Source: Bradyrhizobium sp. NDS-1 (GTDB lineage Bacteria > Pseudomonadota > Alphaproteobacteria > Rhizobiales > Xanthobacteraceae). Taken from it: DNA of 64,000 nucleotides. The translations under genes were made by a program, and so were the position numbers. Location of the stretch: positions 6,185,501 through 6,249,500 of the forward strand of contig NZ_CP136628.1 of NCBI RefSeq assembly GCF_032918005.1, in the 5' to 3' direction. Numbering within the stretch: position 1 is the first letter of the stretch; each line of letters opens with the position of its first letter. The notes beneath the pieces were generated by a model. The model ran no database searches. It was not told the DNA's origin and saw nothing but the letters and a program-made list of their open reading frames with translations. Positions 11,401 to 18,707 of the stretch are shown piece after piece.

Positions 11401-14308
11401 GCGCGATCGTCGCCGGCGTGCTCACCGGCGGCGAGCCCGCATTGGTGTTGCCTTCGTCCAGCACCACCTGCGCCTGCGCGTTCACAACCGCCGTCACCGC
11501 CGGACCGTCGTCGTGGAACACGATCTGGCTGCCGACGTTCACCGCGCTCGACGGGGCGGTGTCGTTGTCGCCGTCCGTCACCGTCACGATCACCGACAGC
11601 GCGCCGTTGGTCAGGCTCGTCGTCTCGTCATAGCTCGCTCCCCCGGTCGGGTTGCGCAGCGACAGGTACTGCTCGACCGTGACCGCGCCCGTCGTGCCGT
11701 CCATCGAGATCGCGAACGCAACCGTGGTCGGCTGGCCAGCCACCACGCCAAGCACCAGCGTCGAGGAGATCTGCACCAGGTTGACCTGCGTGCCGTCCGT
11801 CAGCGTCACGCCCGATGCGCCGGCCACCGCCGAGAACGCATAGCCGATGCCGCCGCCGGCCGCCGCGCCGTCCGCCCCGAACGCCGGGGTGACCGTCACC
11901 AGCGCGCCACCGCTCGACGCCTGCGAGATGTAGCCCGTGCCGCCGACATTGAGGTCGTCGCCCGCCGTATAGCCGACCGGCAGCGCGATCGTCGCCGGCG
12001 TGCTCACCGGCGGCGAGCCCGCATTGGTGTTGCCTTCGTCCAGCACCACCTGCGCCTGCGCGTTCACAACCGCCGTCACCGCCGGACCGTCGTCGTGGAA
12101 CACGATCTGGCTGCCGACGTTCACCGCGCTCGACGAGGCGGTGTCGTTGTCGCCGTCCGTCACCGTCACGATCACCGACAGCGCGCCGTTGGTCAGGCTC
12201 GTCGTCTCGTCATAGCTCGCTCCCCCGGTCGGGTTGCGCAGCGACAGGTACTGCTCGACCGTGACCGCGCCCGTCGTGCCGTCCATCGAGATCGCGAACG
12301 CAACCGTGGTCGGCTGGCCAGCCACCACGCCAAGCACCAGCGTCGAGGAGATCTGCACCAGGTTGACCTGCGTGCCGTCCGTCAGCGTCACGCCCGATGC
12401 GCCGGCCACCGCCGAGAACGCATAGCCGATGCCGCCGCCGGCCGCCGCGCCGTCCGCCCCGAACGCCGGGGTGACCGTCACCAGCGCGCCACCGCTCGAT
12501 GCCTGCGAGATGTAGCCCGTGCCGCCGACATTGAGGTCGTCGCCCGCCGTATAGCCGACCGGCAGCGCGATCGTCGCCGGCGTGCTCACCGGCGGCGAGC
12601 CCGCATTGGTGTTGCCTTCGTCCAGCACCACTTGCGCCTGCGCGTTCACAACCGCCGTCACCGCCGGACCGTCGTCGTGGAACACGATCTGGCTGCCGAC
12701 GTTCACCGCGCTCGACGGGGCGGTGTCGTTGTCGCCGTCCGTCACCGTCACGATCACCGACAGCGCGCCGTTGGTCAGGCTCGTCGTCTCGTCATAGCTC
12801 GCTCCCCCGGTCGGGTTGCGCAGCGACAGGTACTGCTCGACCGTGACCGCGCCCGTCGTGCCGTCCATCGAGATCGCGAACGCAACCGTGGTCGGCTGGC
12901 CAGCCACCACGCCAAGCACCAGCGTCGAGGAGATCTGCACCAGGTTGACCTGCGTGCCGTCCGTCAGCGTCACGCCCGATGCGCCGGCCACCGCCGAGAA
13001 CGCATAGCCGATGCCGCCGCCGGCCGCCGCGCCGTCCGCCCCGAACGCCGGGGTGACCGTCACCAGCGCGCCACCGCTCGACGCCTGCGAGATGTAGCCC
13101 GTGCCGCCGACATTGAGGTCGTCGCCCGCCGTATAGCCGACCGGCAGCGCGATCGTCGCCGGCGTGCTCACCGGCGGCGAGCCCGCATTGGTGTTGCCTT
13201 CGTCCAGCACCACTTGCGCCTGCGCGTTCACAACCGCCGTCACCGCCGGCCCATCGTCCAGGAAAGTCAGATGCGAACCAACATCGGTTTGCGCGCTGGA
13301 CGTTTGATTGCTGTTGTCGGTGACGATCGCAGTGATCGTGACCAGTCCGGCCGGCAATGAAATCCCTTCGTTGAGATCACCCGGGATCAATTCGTGCACG
13401 GCACGCAATTCGGTCAGAGTGACGTTGCCCGCTGCATCCACAGAGACAGTGAACACCAGGTCGCCGCCACCAGCGGTCCGTCCTTCCACGACACCGCCAG
13501 CACTGACCGACAGCAAAACGTGCTGTCCCGTCGCCGAGTCGATCAGACCGGAGTCTACGCCCGGCGAGCTCACCGACAGCGCGAAGGTCAACGACTGAAC
13601 GCCACCCGGCACGTTCAGCGTCACGGGCAACAATCCGCTCACCGTAGTGCTTGCCAGGCCAGCCAGAGTACCATCGACGCCGTTGGTCGCGGCGGTCAAG
13701 AAGCTCTCGTCGACAATCAAGCCCGGCAGCGTGCCGAGCGCAATCGTGGGTGCTGGAGGCACTGGCGTCTGCGGGATGAAACCGGTCGGCAGCTGGATCT
13801 GGAATCCGGGCAGCTCTTCCTGGGGCGCCAGGTTGTTGCTGGGGATGGGAGGAAGGGGATCGATCGAGAACGGGCTGAAATTCGCACCGCTGCCCTGCGC
13901 GTTATTCTGGCCGAGCGAATCGCCCGCGGCCGGCAAAACGGCCGAAGCAGCCGTCGGATCGCTGATGATCGGGAAGGCGCTGGCGAATTCGGCGACGGTG
14001 AGCACGCGGCCGGGCCCAACCTCGATCGTCAGATTGCCGAGCTGATCGTGCCGCGAATCGAAGAACGGCTCGACGGTGACCGTGGACCGGTTGTCGAAAA
14101 GAATGATCAGCTTTTCACCAACGTGGATGAGCGTGATCTTCTCGTTGGCGATGGCGGAGAAATCGACCTGGACTTTTTGATCGTATCCAAGGTTCAACAC
14201 GACCGCCTGGTCTGCGAACGGTTTGGTGAGCTTGAAGATGCGGGGTGGCGAAGCGTTGTTGGAATTTCCAGGGCCAGTGACCTGCGCAACCCGAAATTGC
14301 TCGTTCAT
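5474..14308 (-). CDS. Giant LapA-like repeat adhesin, type I secretion substrate
   Basis: The product is 2944 residues with no cysteine that I can see, as usual for T1SS adhesins. Residues 1-129 look like an N-terminal retention module ending in a PAAG site (126-129). One diverged domain (about 130-352) precedes eleven 194-residue repeats (353-2486). Each repeat has VCBS or T1SS-143-like features (LDEGN near the start, DGDNDTA near the end). Non-repeated beta-rich domains follow, then RTX-like glycine/aspartate motifs at 2809-2842 and a 102-residue tail with the uncleaved secretion signal. I chose ATG 14308 because GGAGAG lies just upstream; the frame is open for 39 more codons. The neighbouring ABC exporter, HlyD protein and LapG-like protease are its likely export and release machinery. 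The function as a biofilm or attachment adhesin is inferred. Confidence 0.93.
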   Translation of the reverse strand: MNEQFRVAQVTGPGNSNNASPPRIFKLTKPFADQAVVLNLGYDQKVQVDFSAIANEKITLIHVGEKLIILFDNRSTVTVEPFFDSRHDQLGNLTIEVGPGRVLTVAEFASAFPIISDPTAASAVLPAAGDSLGQNNAQGSGANFSPFSIDPLPPIPSNNLAPQEELPGFQIQLPTGFIPQTPVPPAPTIALGTLPGLIVDESFLTAATNGVDGTLAGLASTTVSGLLPVTLNVPGGVQSLTFALSVSSPGVDSGLIDSATGQHVLLSVSAGGVVEGRTAGGGDLVFTVSVDAAGNVTLTELRAVHELIPGDLNEGISLPAGLVTITAIVTDNSNQTSSAQTDVGSHLTFLDDGPAVTAVVNAQAQVVLDEGNTNAGSPPVSTPATIALPVGYTAGDDLNVGGTGYISQASSGGALVTVTPAFGADGAAAGGGIGYAFSAVAGASGVTLTDGTQVNLVQISSTLVLGVVAGQPTTVAFAISMDGTTGAVTVEQYLSLRNPTGGASYDETTSLTNGALSVIVTVTDGDNDTAPSSAVNVGSQIVFHDDGPAVTAVVNAQAQVVLDEGNTNAGSPPVSTPATIALPVGYTAGDDLNVGGTGYISQASSGGALVTVTPAFGADGAAAGGGIGYAFSAVAGASGVTLTDGTQVNLVQISSTLVLGVVAGQPTTVAFAISMDGTTGAVTVEQYLSLRNPTGGASYDETTSLTNGALSVIVTVTDGDNDTASSSAVNVGSQIVFHDDGPAVTAVVNAQAQVVLDEGNTNAGSPPVSTPATIALPVGYTAGDDLNVGGTGYISQASSGGALVTVTPAFGADGAAAGGGIGYAFSAVAGASGVTLTDGTQVNLVQISSTLVLGVVAGQPTTVAFAISMDGTTGAVTVEQYLSLRNPTGGASYDETTSLTNGALSVIVTVTDGDNDTAPSSAVNVGSQIVFHDDGPAVTAVVNAQAQVVLDEGNTNAGSPPVSTPATIALPVGYTAGDDLNVGGTGYISQASSGGALVTVTPAFGADGAAAGGGIGYAFSAVAGASGVTLTDGTQVNLVQISSTLVLGVVAGQPTTVAFAISMDGTTGAVTVEQYLSLRNPTGGASYDETTSLTNGALSVIVTVTDGDNDTAPSSAVNVGSQIVFHDDGPAVTAVVNAQAQVVLDEGNTNAGSPPVSTPATIALPVGYTAGDDLNVGGTGYISQASSGGALVTVTPAFGADGAAAGGGIGYAFSAVAGASGVTLTDGTQVNLVQISSTLVLGVVAGQPTTVAFAISMDGTTGAVTVEQYLSLRNPTGGASYDETTSLTNGALSVIVTVTDGDNDTASSSAVNVGSQIVFHDDGPAVTAVVNAQAQVVLDEGNTNAGSPPVSTPATIALPVGYTAGDDLNVGGTGYISQASSGGALVTVTPAFGADGAAAGGGIGYAFSAVAGASGVTLTDGTQVNLVQISSTLVLGVVAGQPTTVAFAISMDGTTGAVTVEQYLSLRNPTGGASYDETTSLTNGALSVIVTVTDGDNDTASSSAVNVGSQIVFHDDGPAVTAVVNAQAQVVLDEGNTNAGSPPVSTPATIALPVGYTAGDDLNVGGTGYISQASSGGALVTVTPAFGADGAAAGGGIGYAFSAVAGASGVTLTDGTQVNLVQISSTLVLGVVAGQPTTVAFAISMDGTTGAVTVEQYLSLRNPTGGASYDETTSLTNGALSVIVTVTDGDNDTAPSSAVNVGSQIVFHDDGPAVTAVVNAQAQVVLDEGNTNAGSPPVSTPATIALPVGYTAGDDLNVGGTGYISQASSGGALVTVTPAFGADGAAAGGGIGYAFSAVAGASGVTLTDGTQVNLVQISSTLVLGVVAGQPTTVAFAISMDGTTGAVTVEQYLSLRNPTGGASYDETTSLTNGALSVIVTVTDGDNDTAPSSAVNVGSQIVFHDDGPAVTAVVNAQAQVVLDEGNTNAGSPPVSTPATIALPVGYTAGDDLNVGGTGYISQASSGGALVTVTPAFGADGAAAGGGIGYAFSAVAGASGVTLTDGTQVNLVQISSTLVLGVVAGQPTTVAFAISMDGTTGAVTVEQYLSLRNPTGGASYDETTSLTNGALSVIVTVTDGDNDTASSSAVNVGSQIVFHDDGPAVTAVVNAQAQVVLDEGNTNAGSPPVSTPATIALPVGYTAGDDLNVGGTGYISQASSGGALVTVTPAFGADGAAAGGGIGYAFSAVAGASGVTLTDGTQVNLVQISSTLVLGVVAGQPTTVAFAISMDGTTGAVTVEQYLSLRNPTGGASYDETTSLTNGALSVIVTVTDGDNDTAPSSAVNVGSQIVFHDDGPAVTAVVNAQAQVVLDEGNTNAGSPPVSTPATIALPVGYTAGDDLNVGGTGYISQASSGGALVTVTPAFGADGAAAGGGIGYAFSAVAGASGVTLTDGTQVNLVQISSTLVLGVVAGQPTTVAFAISMDGTTGAVTVEQYLSLRNPTGGASYDETTSLTNGALSVIVTVTDGDNDTAPSSAVNVGSQIVFHDDGPAFTIVNDGNDGIVSLSTFNPTTTTTYTGQFADWLYGADGYSNVTATGANVQVSSYSASQIVLNLYDGTNVVAELTLNADGTDSLEVLHRAGTTTFTSVATSQAQAGGPSNSLIVDLGAATNFNILVYGDDGDAPLNDSGNDLVNPSNQGWAVKGNQGQTIDQDESILFKFVDDSNNATPHSIDDFRFKADGYTSGMTQASITIKVYLDANLTTYDQVTIDTTAGQLIQISQLDWSVSTGTGDYHLGDAIYGVSVLSSSTNGGGFRLNGVEVGTQSTTPPPDLDFNNIQLTITDGDGDTKVQTFNIHLDGDTGNLLTTEAIAGTSGADNLFGTAGNNVLIGGPGNDTLTGSGGNDLFILKSTAAANGHDIITDFNAGDSIVVDVANLNLSISNAQLATFTQVTDANQATSWNGSTNQFLFNTQHNELWYSANGTAAAAVDLAQMSTGVPAPTAIHIA
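5783..5884 (-). other. RTX-like calcium-binding motif region of the adhesin
   Basis: This stretch encodes residues 2809-2842, with repeated Gly-Gly-x-Gly-x-Asp-type motifs (GGPGNDTL, GSGGNDLF). Such motifs bind calcium in RTX proteins and sit before the C-terminal T1SS signal. Only about two clean nonapeptides are present, fewer than in most RTX toxins. Confidence 0.8.
6851..13252 (-). repeat. Eleven tandem 582-bp coding repeats in the adhesin gene
   Basis: The array is exactly 11 x 582 = 6402 bp, each unit encoding 194 residues. At protein level I find one variable position, Pro or Ser in the DGDNDTA-x-SSAV segment. From the N-terminus the order is P S P P S S P P S P P. Two synonymous variable sites were also found (Ala codon GCG/GCA; Gln codon CAG/CAA). 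The near-identity at synonymous positions points to recent expansion or gene conversion. The flanking domains are diverged and not part of the array. Confidence 0.97.
13922..13933 (-). other. Candidate LapG-type cleavage site PAAG in the adhesin
   Basis: These bases encode Pro126-Ala-Ala-Gly129 at the end of the N-terminal retention module. LapG proteases are known to cut between two alanines in (T/P/A)AAG sites near residue 100 of LapA-type adhesins. Position and sequence match, and a LapG-like protease is encoded next door. Cleavage itself is inferred. Confidence 0.7.
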
Positions 14309-14542
14309 GGAAATCTCTCCGCCACAGAACGTGAAAGTAAAAAAAGCTGGCAAATTTGCCGAAAAGTCTAACTTTAGGGTATTGTTAACCCTGGAGAGGG
14401 TCAAGAAAACTCTTTGGTTAATCAATACTTTCGATCAAGATGTGGTAAAGAGAACAACATGGCGCCGCCGCGTTGCAAAAATGCTCAGATTTCCCAATTT
14501 GGCACGTCGTCCCAATCCGGCAGGCGGCGGGTGGAGCACAGG
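14309..14542. promoter_or_regulatory. Divergent intergenic region upstream of the adhesin gene
   Basis: This AT-richer stretch separates the adhesin from the divergent exported-protein gene and must hold both promoters. An inverted repeat AGGGT-N7-ACCCT spans 14376-14392. GGAGAGATTT at 14311-14320 (minus strand) is the adhesin ribosome binding site. I cannot assign -35/-10 elements with confidence. Confidence 0.45.
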
Positions 14543-14971
14543 ATGAGACGGCTATTGGTGGTCGCCCTGCTGGCGGGGCCTCTCGGCACGCAGGCAGCTG
14601 CGGCTCAAGATCGCGAAATGCCGGTCCAGACCGTCGAACGGACATTCAAGGCGCTGCCGAACAAGGACACGCAAATCGGACTGTACGTCAACGTCAAACC
14701 CGATTGCACCTCCGGCCCCCTGCCGACGATCCGCCTGGCCACTCCTCCGGCGTCCGGGAAGGTCGTTGTCAAGACGGGCAAAGTCAAAGCGACGAACTAC
14801 AAGGCCTGCCTCGCGCTCGAAGTGCCCGCCTACATCGCATTCTATAAGTCGCCGCCGGATTTCGTAGGCAGCGATGCGCTGACCATCGAAATCAAATACT
14901 CCGAAGGCCGGACCGAAATTCAGAAGATTACAGTGAATGTTGCCGGGACGGGCACTCAGCAGAAGATCTGA
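14543..14971 (+). CDS. Small exported protein of unknown function
   Basis: The protein has 142 residues. A signal peptide covers about residues 1-21 (MRRLLVVALLAG, cleavage near AAA-AQ). The mature part has two Cys (in PDCTSG and YKACLA) and looks like a small beta-sandwich, with GSDALTIEIKY near its end resembling the end of an Ig-like domain. ATG 14543 was chosen because GTGGAG lies 7-12 nt upstream; the frame extends further upstream without a better start. It is divergent from the adhesin gene, so the two could share regulation. No family recognised. Confidence 0.7.
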   Translation: MRRLLVVALLAGPLGTQAAAAQDREMPVQTVERTFKALPNKDTQIGLYVNVKPDCTSGPLPTIRLATPPASGKVVVKTGKVKATNYKACLALEVPAYIAFYKSPPDFVGSDALTIEIKYSEGRTEIQKITVNVAGTGTQQKI

Positions 14972-15036
14972 GGTGCCGCTCTTCAAAAGGGCTGACGGTC
15001 CGAGCTTCGCGTCTTCGGCAGGCCCGGGACCAGTGC

Positions 15037-15426
15037 TCAGTTCACCCGCGTCACTTCACACTCGCTTCGCGAGTTCATCCCGACCATGCCGATATTGACG
15101 TTCCTGAACTGCTGGCTCATCTGCGCGGAGATCGCCCCGTTGGCCCACACCAAAACCGTGGTCCGGCGCTCCGGGTCATTATCCGTCCAGCACGCCAGCT
15201 CGACCGATTCGATCTTGCTATCGCTACCGTTGAACAGGACGAAACTGGCTATTCCGTAACCGTCGGAACGCCTGATCGTCTGCAATGTCTCGACTTTGAT
15301 CTGGTCCGCCGGGCTGGATTGTTGACCGGGCAATTGCGGTCCTTGCGCCGCGGCTATGTCAGCCAGCGCATACAGACCCGCCGAACATGCAATCCCGATC
15401 AGCAACCGCAAAGCCACCTCGCGCAC
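15037..15426 (-). CDS. Small exported protein of unknown function
   Basis: The protein has 129 residues. An N-terminal signal peptide ends near ADIAAAQG, followed by a Gln/Pro-rich linker and a compact domain with two Cys (ELACWTDND and RSECEVTRV) that could form a disulfide. Segments such as ASFVLFNGSDSKIESVELAC suggest a beta-rich fold. It belongs to a run of isolated exported-protein genes in this region. No family assigned. Confidence 0.6.
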   Translation of the reverse strand: MREVALRLLIGIACSAGLYALADIAAAQGPQLPGQQSSPADQIKVETLQTIRRSDGYGIASFVLFNGSDSKIESVELACWTDNDPERRTTVLVWANGAISAQMSQQFRNVNIGMVGMNSRSECEVTRVN

Positions 15427-15534
15427 AGACGCGTCATATTTCCGCGTCTTGCGGGGAGGCGCAAGCCCCTGTCCGGCAGGCGCTGAGCAACCAGGCTTCG
15501 AAGCAGGCCGATTCTACACTGCCAGATGCGGTAT

Positions 15535-16041
15535 TTAGTGCGAGAGCGTCTTGGCTGTCGGTCGCTGTTCTTCGCCCCCATCACAATCGCCGATCCGGTG
15601 CGCCACGACCAACTCGACCCTCGGCATCTGACCTTCGTTCACCTCGTTCTTCTCGGTATAGGCCTCCTCGCTATGCACCGTGATCACGGTACTGACGGGG
15701 CCCATGTAATCGCAGCGATTTGCAAAGGTGTACTGGTTGTCCCGCCGTTCGGGTCTGGCGGACACGCATCTGCCAACGGAAGGAGAAGAGAATGTCGCCT
15801 TCATCGACAATGTGGGATCAACGCAAGCGGTCATTTCTCGCTCGAGGAGCCTCTGCTTGGTCTTGCGATGAGCAACCATGTCCAACGTTCGCACGAAGTG
15901 CCAAAGGCCCTTCCGAAAGGTCGGCCCTTCGAATCCATCCGCCTTGGCTTGAGCGCTGAACGGAAGGATGAGGAGCACCAAAAGAAATCCGCGAATCAAA
16001 CAGATCGTCAGGGGTGAGCACCGGCCAGTCATCATTCTCAA
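15535..16041 (-). CDS. Exported protein resembling DUF3617
   Basis: The protein has 168 residues with a signal peptide (core LLVLLILPFSAQAKA, about residues 18-34). The mature part opens with KGLWHFVRTLDM, continues with Cys-containing segments (TACVDP, GRCVSA) and has YTFANRCDYMGP. This order of an early Trp-containing strand, spaced Cys and a late aromatic-Cys strand resembles DUF3617 periplasmic proteins, by memory only. The tail after residue 145 is charged and possibly disordered. Confidence 0.6.
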   Translation of the reverse strand: MRMMTGRCSPLTICLIRGFLLVLLILPFSAQAKADGFEGPTFRKGLWHFVRTLDMVAHRKTKQRLLEREMTACVDPTLSMKATFSSPSVGRCVSARPERRDNQYTFANRCDYMGPVSTVITVHSEEAYTEKNEVNEGQMPRVELVVAHRIGDCDGGEEQRPTAKTLSH

Positions 16042-16562
16042 AACCCGCTTGTCTGCCCCTTGCGGCGCGATGGCTGTCTATGGTCGAATCGATACTCGAG
16101 TTTCAGGACTGGTTGCTAAGCAAGCGTTAACCGCCCGCTTTCCTCCTGAAAACAAGCGTGAACCGCACACCCGCACTTGCCCGTGGTCGAATCACCCTGA
16201 GCCACCCGCAACGCCCGAGCGGCAAGTTGTCACGGTGACCTGAGACCGGTCAACCGCATGCCGGTACGGAAGACTACTGGGAGGGGCTGTTGGCCGGTAA
16301 AGCGGGAGCCGCATCGATGGAATTCCGGCAACCGAGGCATTTTTGTAACACTCCCGTTCAGACCATGCCGGAGCGAAAGATCCCGTCGCGGCAAGGAAGC
16401 CCGCCTCCAGCAGATCAAGGGTCGAAGCGAGGTCGCGACATCCAGAGCGCGCCCAGCTGTTTCCGAGCACGATCATGGCGACAACAACTCCCGATTGCTC
16501 GGCGGCACAATCTGACTCTTGGGCCAAAGAGCCCTGTCATGGCCGCATCCCTTTCGCGCATC
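16042..16562. other. 521-bp stretch with no convincing gene
   Basis: Several overlapping reading frames exist on both strands, but none has a signal peptide, recognisable domain or good ribosome binding site. I see no terminator, repeat or RNA gene here. It may hold the promoter for the minus-strand gene ending at 15535. Confidence 0.5.
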
Positions 16563-17042
16563 TTAGAAGCAGTTCGCGGTATTGCCGCCAAGTCCGCCGC
16601 AGGCGTCGGGGTTGGACGCCCTCCATTCGATGACGGCCCGGGGACTCTTCGGCCTCGCCTCGGGCGCGGCGCTGAGCCGCGCCTCCTCCTCGGCAATCAG
16701 CGCCTTGTGCAACTTCGAAAGCTGAGCATTCCGTTCGAGCAACGACATTGTACCGGTCCGCACTTGTTCGGCGAGGGATTTGCGAAGCCCGTTTTCTCGG
16801 TCAAGCAGTTCGGGATAGGGCAGGCCAGGCCGCACCGCGCTCTCGGTGGCCTTGACGATGCACTCGGCCCGCGGCACCGCCTCTACGATCTGGTCGGGGA
16901 AGCCATTGCGGCAATGCGCCAGCGCTTCTGACAGGCTGATCGGCGCGACCACATCGGCAGTCTCTTCAAGGATGATCTGCCGAGCGGCGCCGCACCCGGC
17001 GAGAAGCGCGAGACTCGCGAGCAAGACGACGGGACGGGCCAT
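16563..17042 (-). CDS. Small lipoprotein of unknown function
   Basis: The protein has 159 residues. The N-terminus is a lipoprotein signal (MARPVVLLASLALLAGCG) with lipobox LLAGC. I chose ATG 17042, which has GAGGGGA just upstream, rather than a start 25 codons earlier that would bury the signal. The mature protein has a central helical stretch rich in Leu, Glu and Arg (about 80-125) that could be coiled coil, and Cys near the C-terminus (DACGGLGG, NCF). It lies 89 bp downstream of the truncated HlyD gene, in the same direction. Family unknown. Confidence 0.7.
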   Translation of the reverse strand: MARPVVLLASLALLAGCGAARQIILEETADVVAPISLSEALAHCRNGFPDQIVEAVPRAECIVKATESAVRPGLPYPELLDRENGLRKSLAEQVRTGTMSLLERNAQLSKLHKALIAEEEARLSAAPEARPKSPRAVIEWRASNPDACGGLGGNTANCF

Positions 17043-17131
17043 TCCCCTCGCTACCCGGCCTGATACTCGAAGCTCACTGTCTTTGCTCGGCCGGCGGTTG
17101 GAATGGCCTGGCAGCATCAGCCCGCGAACAA

Positions 17132-17998
17132 CTACTTTTGACGGAACGACTGGTTGAACGACATGATCAGCGGACCGACGATATACTCGAACGCCGTGCG
17201 TTGCACCGTCGGGATCATCACGGTGGCCGGCATACCCGGATAGAGCTTGACGTTGGGCATCGCCGCAAGCTCGGCCTCGTCGATGCGAACGAACGCCGTG
17301 TAATAGGGATTGTTGGTCTTCGGGTCAGTCAGCCGGTCGGCCGAGATCTGGGTGACCTCGCCGTGAATGATCGGGATGATGCGCTGCTTGTAGGCCGTCA
17401 GGTGAACCTCGGCCGCCATGTTCGGGCGGACGTCACTGATGTCCTCGACTGCGATTTGCGCCTCGATGGTCAACCCGTCCCGCACCGGCACCACGTCGAG
17501 GATCTTCTCGCCGCGCTGAATGACGCCGCCCACAGAGAACACGGCGAGCCCGACCACGCGGCCGGCATAGGGCGAGCGGATCTCCATCCGGCCGAGCACG
17601 GCCTTGGCGTTCATGGCCTTGGGGATCACCTCGAGCAGCTTGGCCTGGGTGTCCCGCAGGTCCTTGGTGATGTCGGCCATCCGGTCGTTGTCGAGCTGCG
17701 CGATCTGCTGCTGCTGCTCGGCGATCGCCTGACGCGCCTTGGCGATATTGGCGTTGGCGTCGGCGATCTGACCGTCGAGACCGTAGGCGGTGCGCTCGAG
17801 CTGCAGGATGCGGGGCCGCGCAATCAGCCCCTTCTCGACCAGCGGCCTGATGTTCTCCGCCTCGGCTTGAACCGAGGAAATCTGATCGGTGTACGCCTTG
17901 ACCTGGGCTTCGGCGCCGACGATCTGCGATCCCAGCTGGTTGATCTTCTCGCGGATGACGCTGCGCTGCCCCTCGAGCGCGGATAAAACGGCCTGCAT
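17132..17998 (-). pseudogene. 5'-truncated HlyD/PrsE-type membrane fusion protein
   Basis: The 288-residue frame matches the second two-thirds of a type I secretion adaptor: coiled-coil region (about 1-125), then the beta-barrel region with SPYAGRVVGLAVFSVGGVI, and the typical end GMPATVMIPTVQRTAFEYI. The expected N-terminal part (membrane segment and first lipoyl half, roughly 150 residues) is missing. Upstream the frame runs into a stop near 18050, and the other frames show no missing piece. There is no ABC transporter partner nearby. It differs from the HlyD protein at 2909, so it is a remnant of a second secretion system, not a duplicate. A short protein could still be made. Confidence 0.75.
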
Positions 17999-18283
17999 TC
18001 TCCCGGAGAATGGCAGGAAATTTGGATTTCTCGAATAGCTGCGAGCTTGGGCTCAAGCCGCCGTAGGTCGAGAGGCTTTGCCAAATTTTCCAAGGCCGGC
18101 GCCCTGCCGAGCAGGGACCCGGATCGGATGCGGCGCGTGTCCCTGACGAGAGGGCAACCGATGCAGGATTGCAACGGACGAGATATCTCGTGCGAAGCAG
18201 TCGGCCAATCCCACTTGCGGGTTTGACGTTGCCGCCGCTTTTTGCTCTTTTGCAGGACATTATTTACCCATTTTGGAGCGGCG

Positions 18284-18661
18284 ATGCGCAATCTATCAAG
18301 CAAGCTTATTGCGACGGTGGCTTTTGGCCTGCTTCTGGCCGCAGCATCTCGCCCGGCCGCCGCCGCCGACATGGCCCTGCGGGCGTCGCCAGCCGCGGTC
18401 GGCGGCTGCTCGGAGCTCGTCTTTACCTGTGAGAACGGCAGGCAATATCCGCTGTGCCCGATCGCGGTATCTATCGCCGGTGAGGTGGTGACGGCGTCGC
18501 TGCGGACCGGCCACTCCGGCGGCTTGCACGTCCGCATGATCCCGATGGGCGTCGGCTATCGTTATGCGGGTCGCGGCGTGTGGGTCGACGGCTTCCGGGG
18601 AAATGCCCTGCTGAATTTCGGCAAACACAGCCAGATCGCCTGCACGATCGAGAACTATTGA
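18284..18661 (+). CDS. Small exported protein of unknown function
   Basis: The protein has 125 residues with a signal peptide (MRNLSSKLIATVAFGLLLAA, cleavage near AAAA-D). Four Cys are present (GGCSEL, FTCENG, PLCPIA, ACTIEN), consistent with an oxidised periplasmic or secreted protein. A central segment has repeated Gly/Tyr/Arg (GVGYRYAGRGVW). ATG 18284 has TTGGAG 8 nt upstream. Family not recognised. Confidence 0.68.
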   Translation: MRNLSSKLIATVAFGLLLAAASRPAAAADMALRASPAAVGGCSELVFTCENGRQYPLCPIAVSIAGEVVTASLRTGHSGGLHVRMIPMGVGYRYAGRGVWVDGFRGNALLNFGKHSQIACTIENY

Positions 18662-18707
18662 TTGGCAGGTCGGAGCGGCGCCTTCGCAAGACGCCGCTCA
18701 TTGCGTG

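Noticed and set aside
6851..13252. Repeats considered as a CRISPR array or satellite
   Set aside because: Units are 582 bp, coding, in frame and lack spacers.
6857..13360. Plus-strand reading frame of 2167 codons opposite the adhesin repeats
   Set aside because: It is a shadow: the 582-bp unit is divisible by three, so an open antisense frame stays open in all copies. The translation is Arg/His-rich with no domain or ribosome binding site.
14309..14425. Adhesin start 39 codons upstream
   Set aside because: ATG 14308 has a strong GGAGAG site, while the extension contains a Cys and reads as untranslated leader.
16290..16931. Plus-strand frame of 213 codons
   Set aside because: Overlaps the well-supported lipoprotein gene on the opposite strand and has no features.
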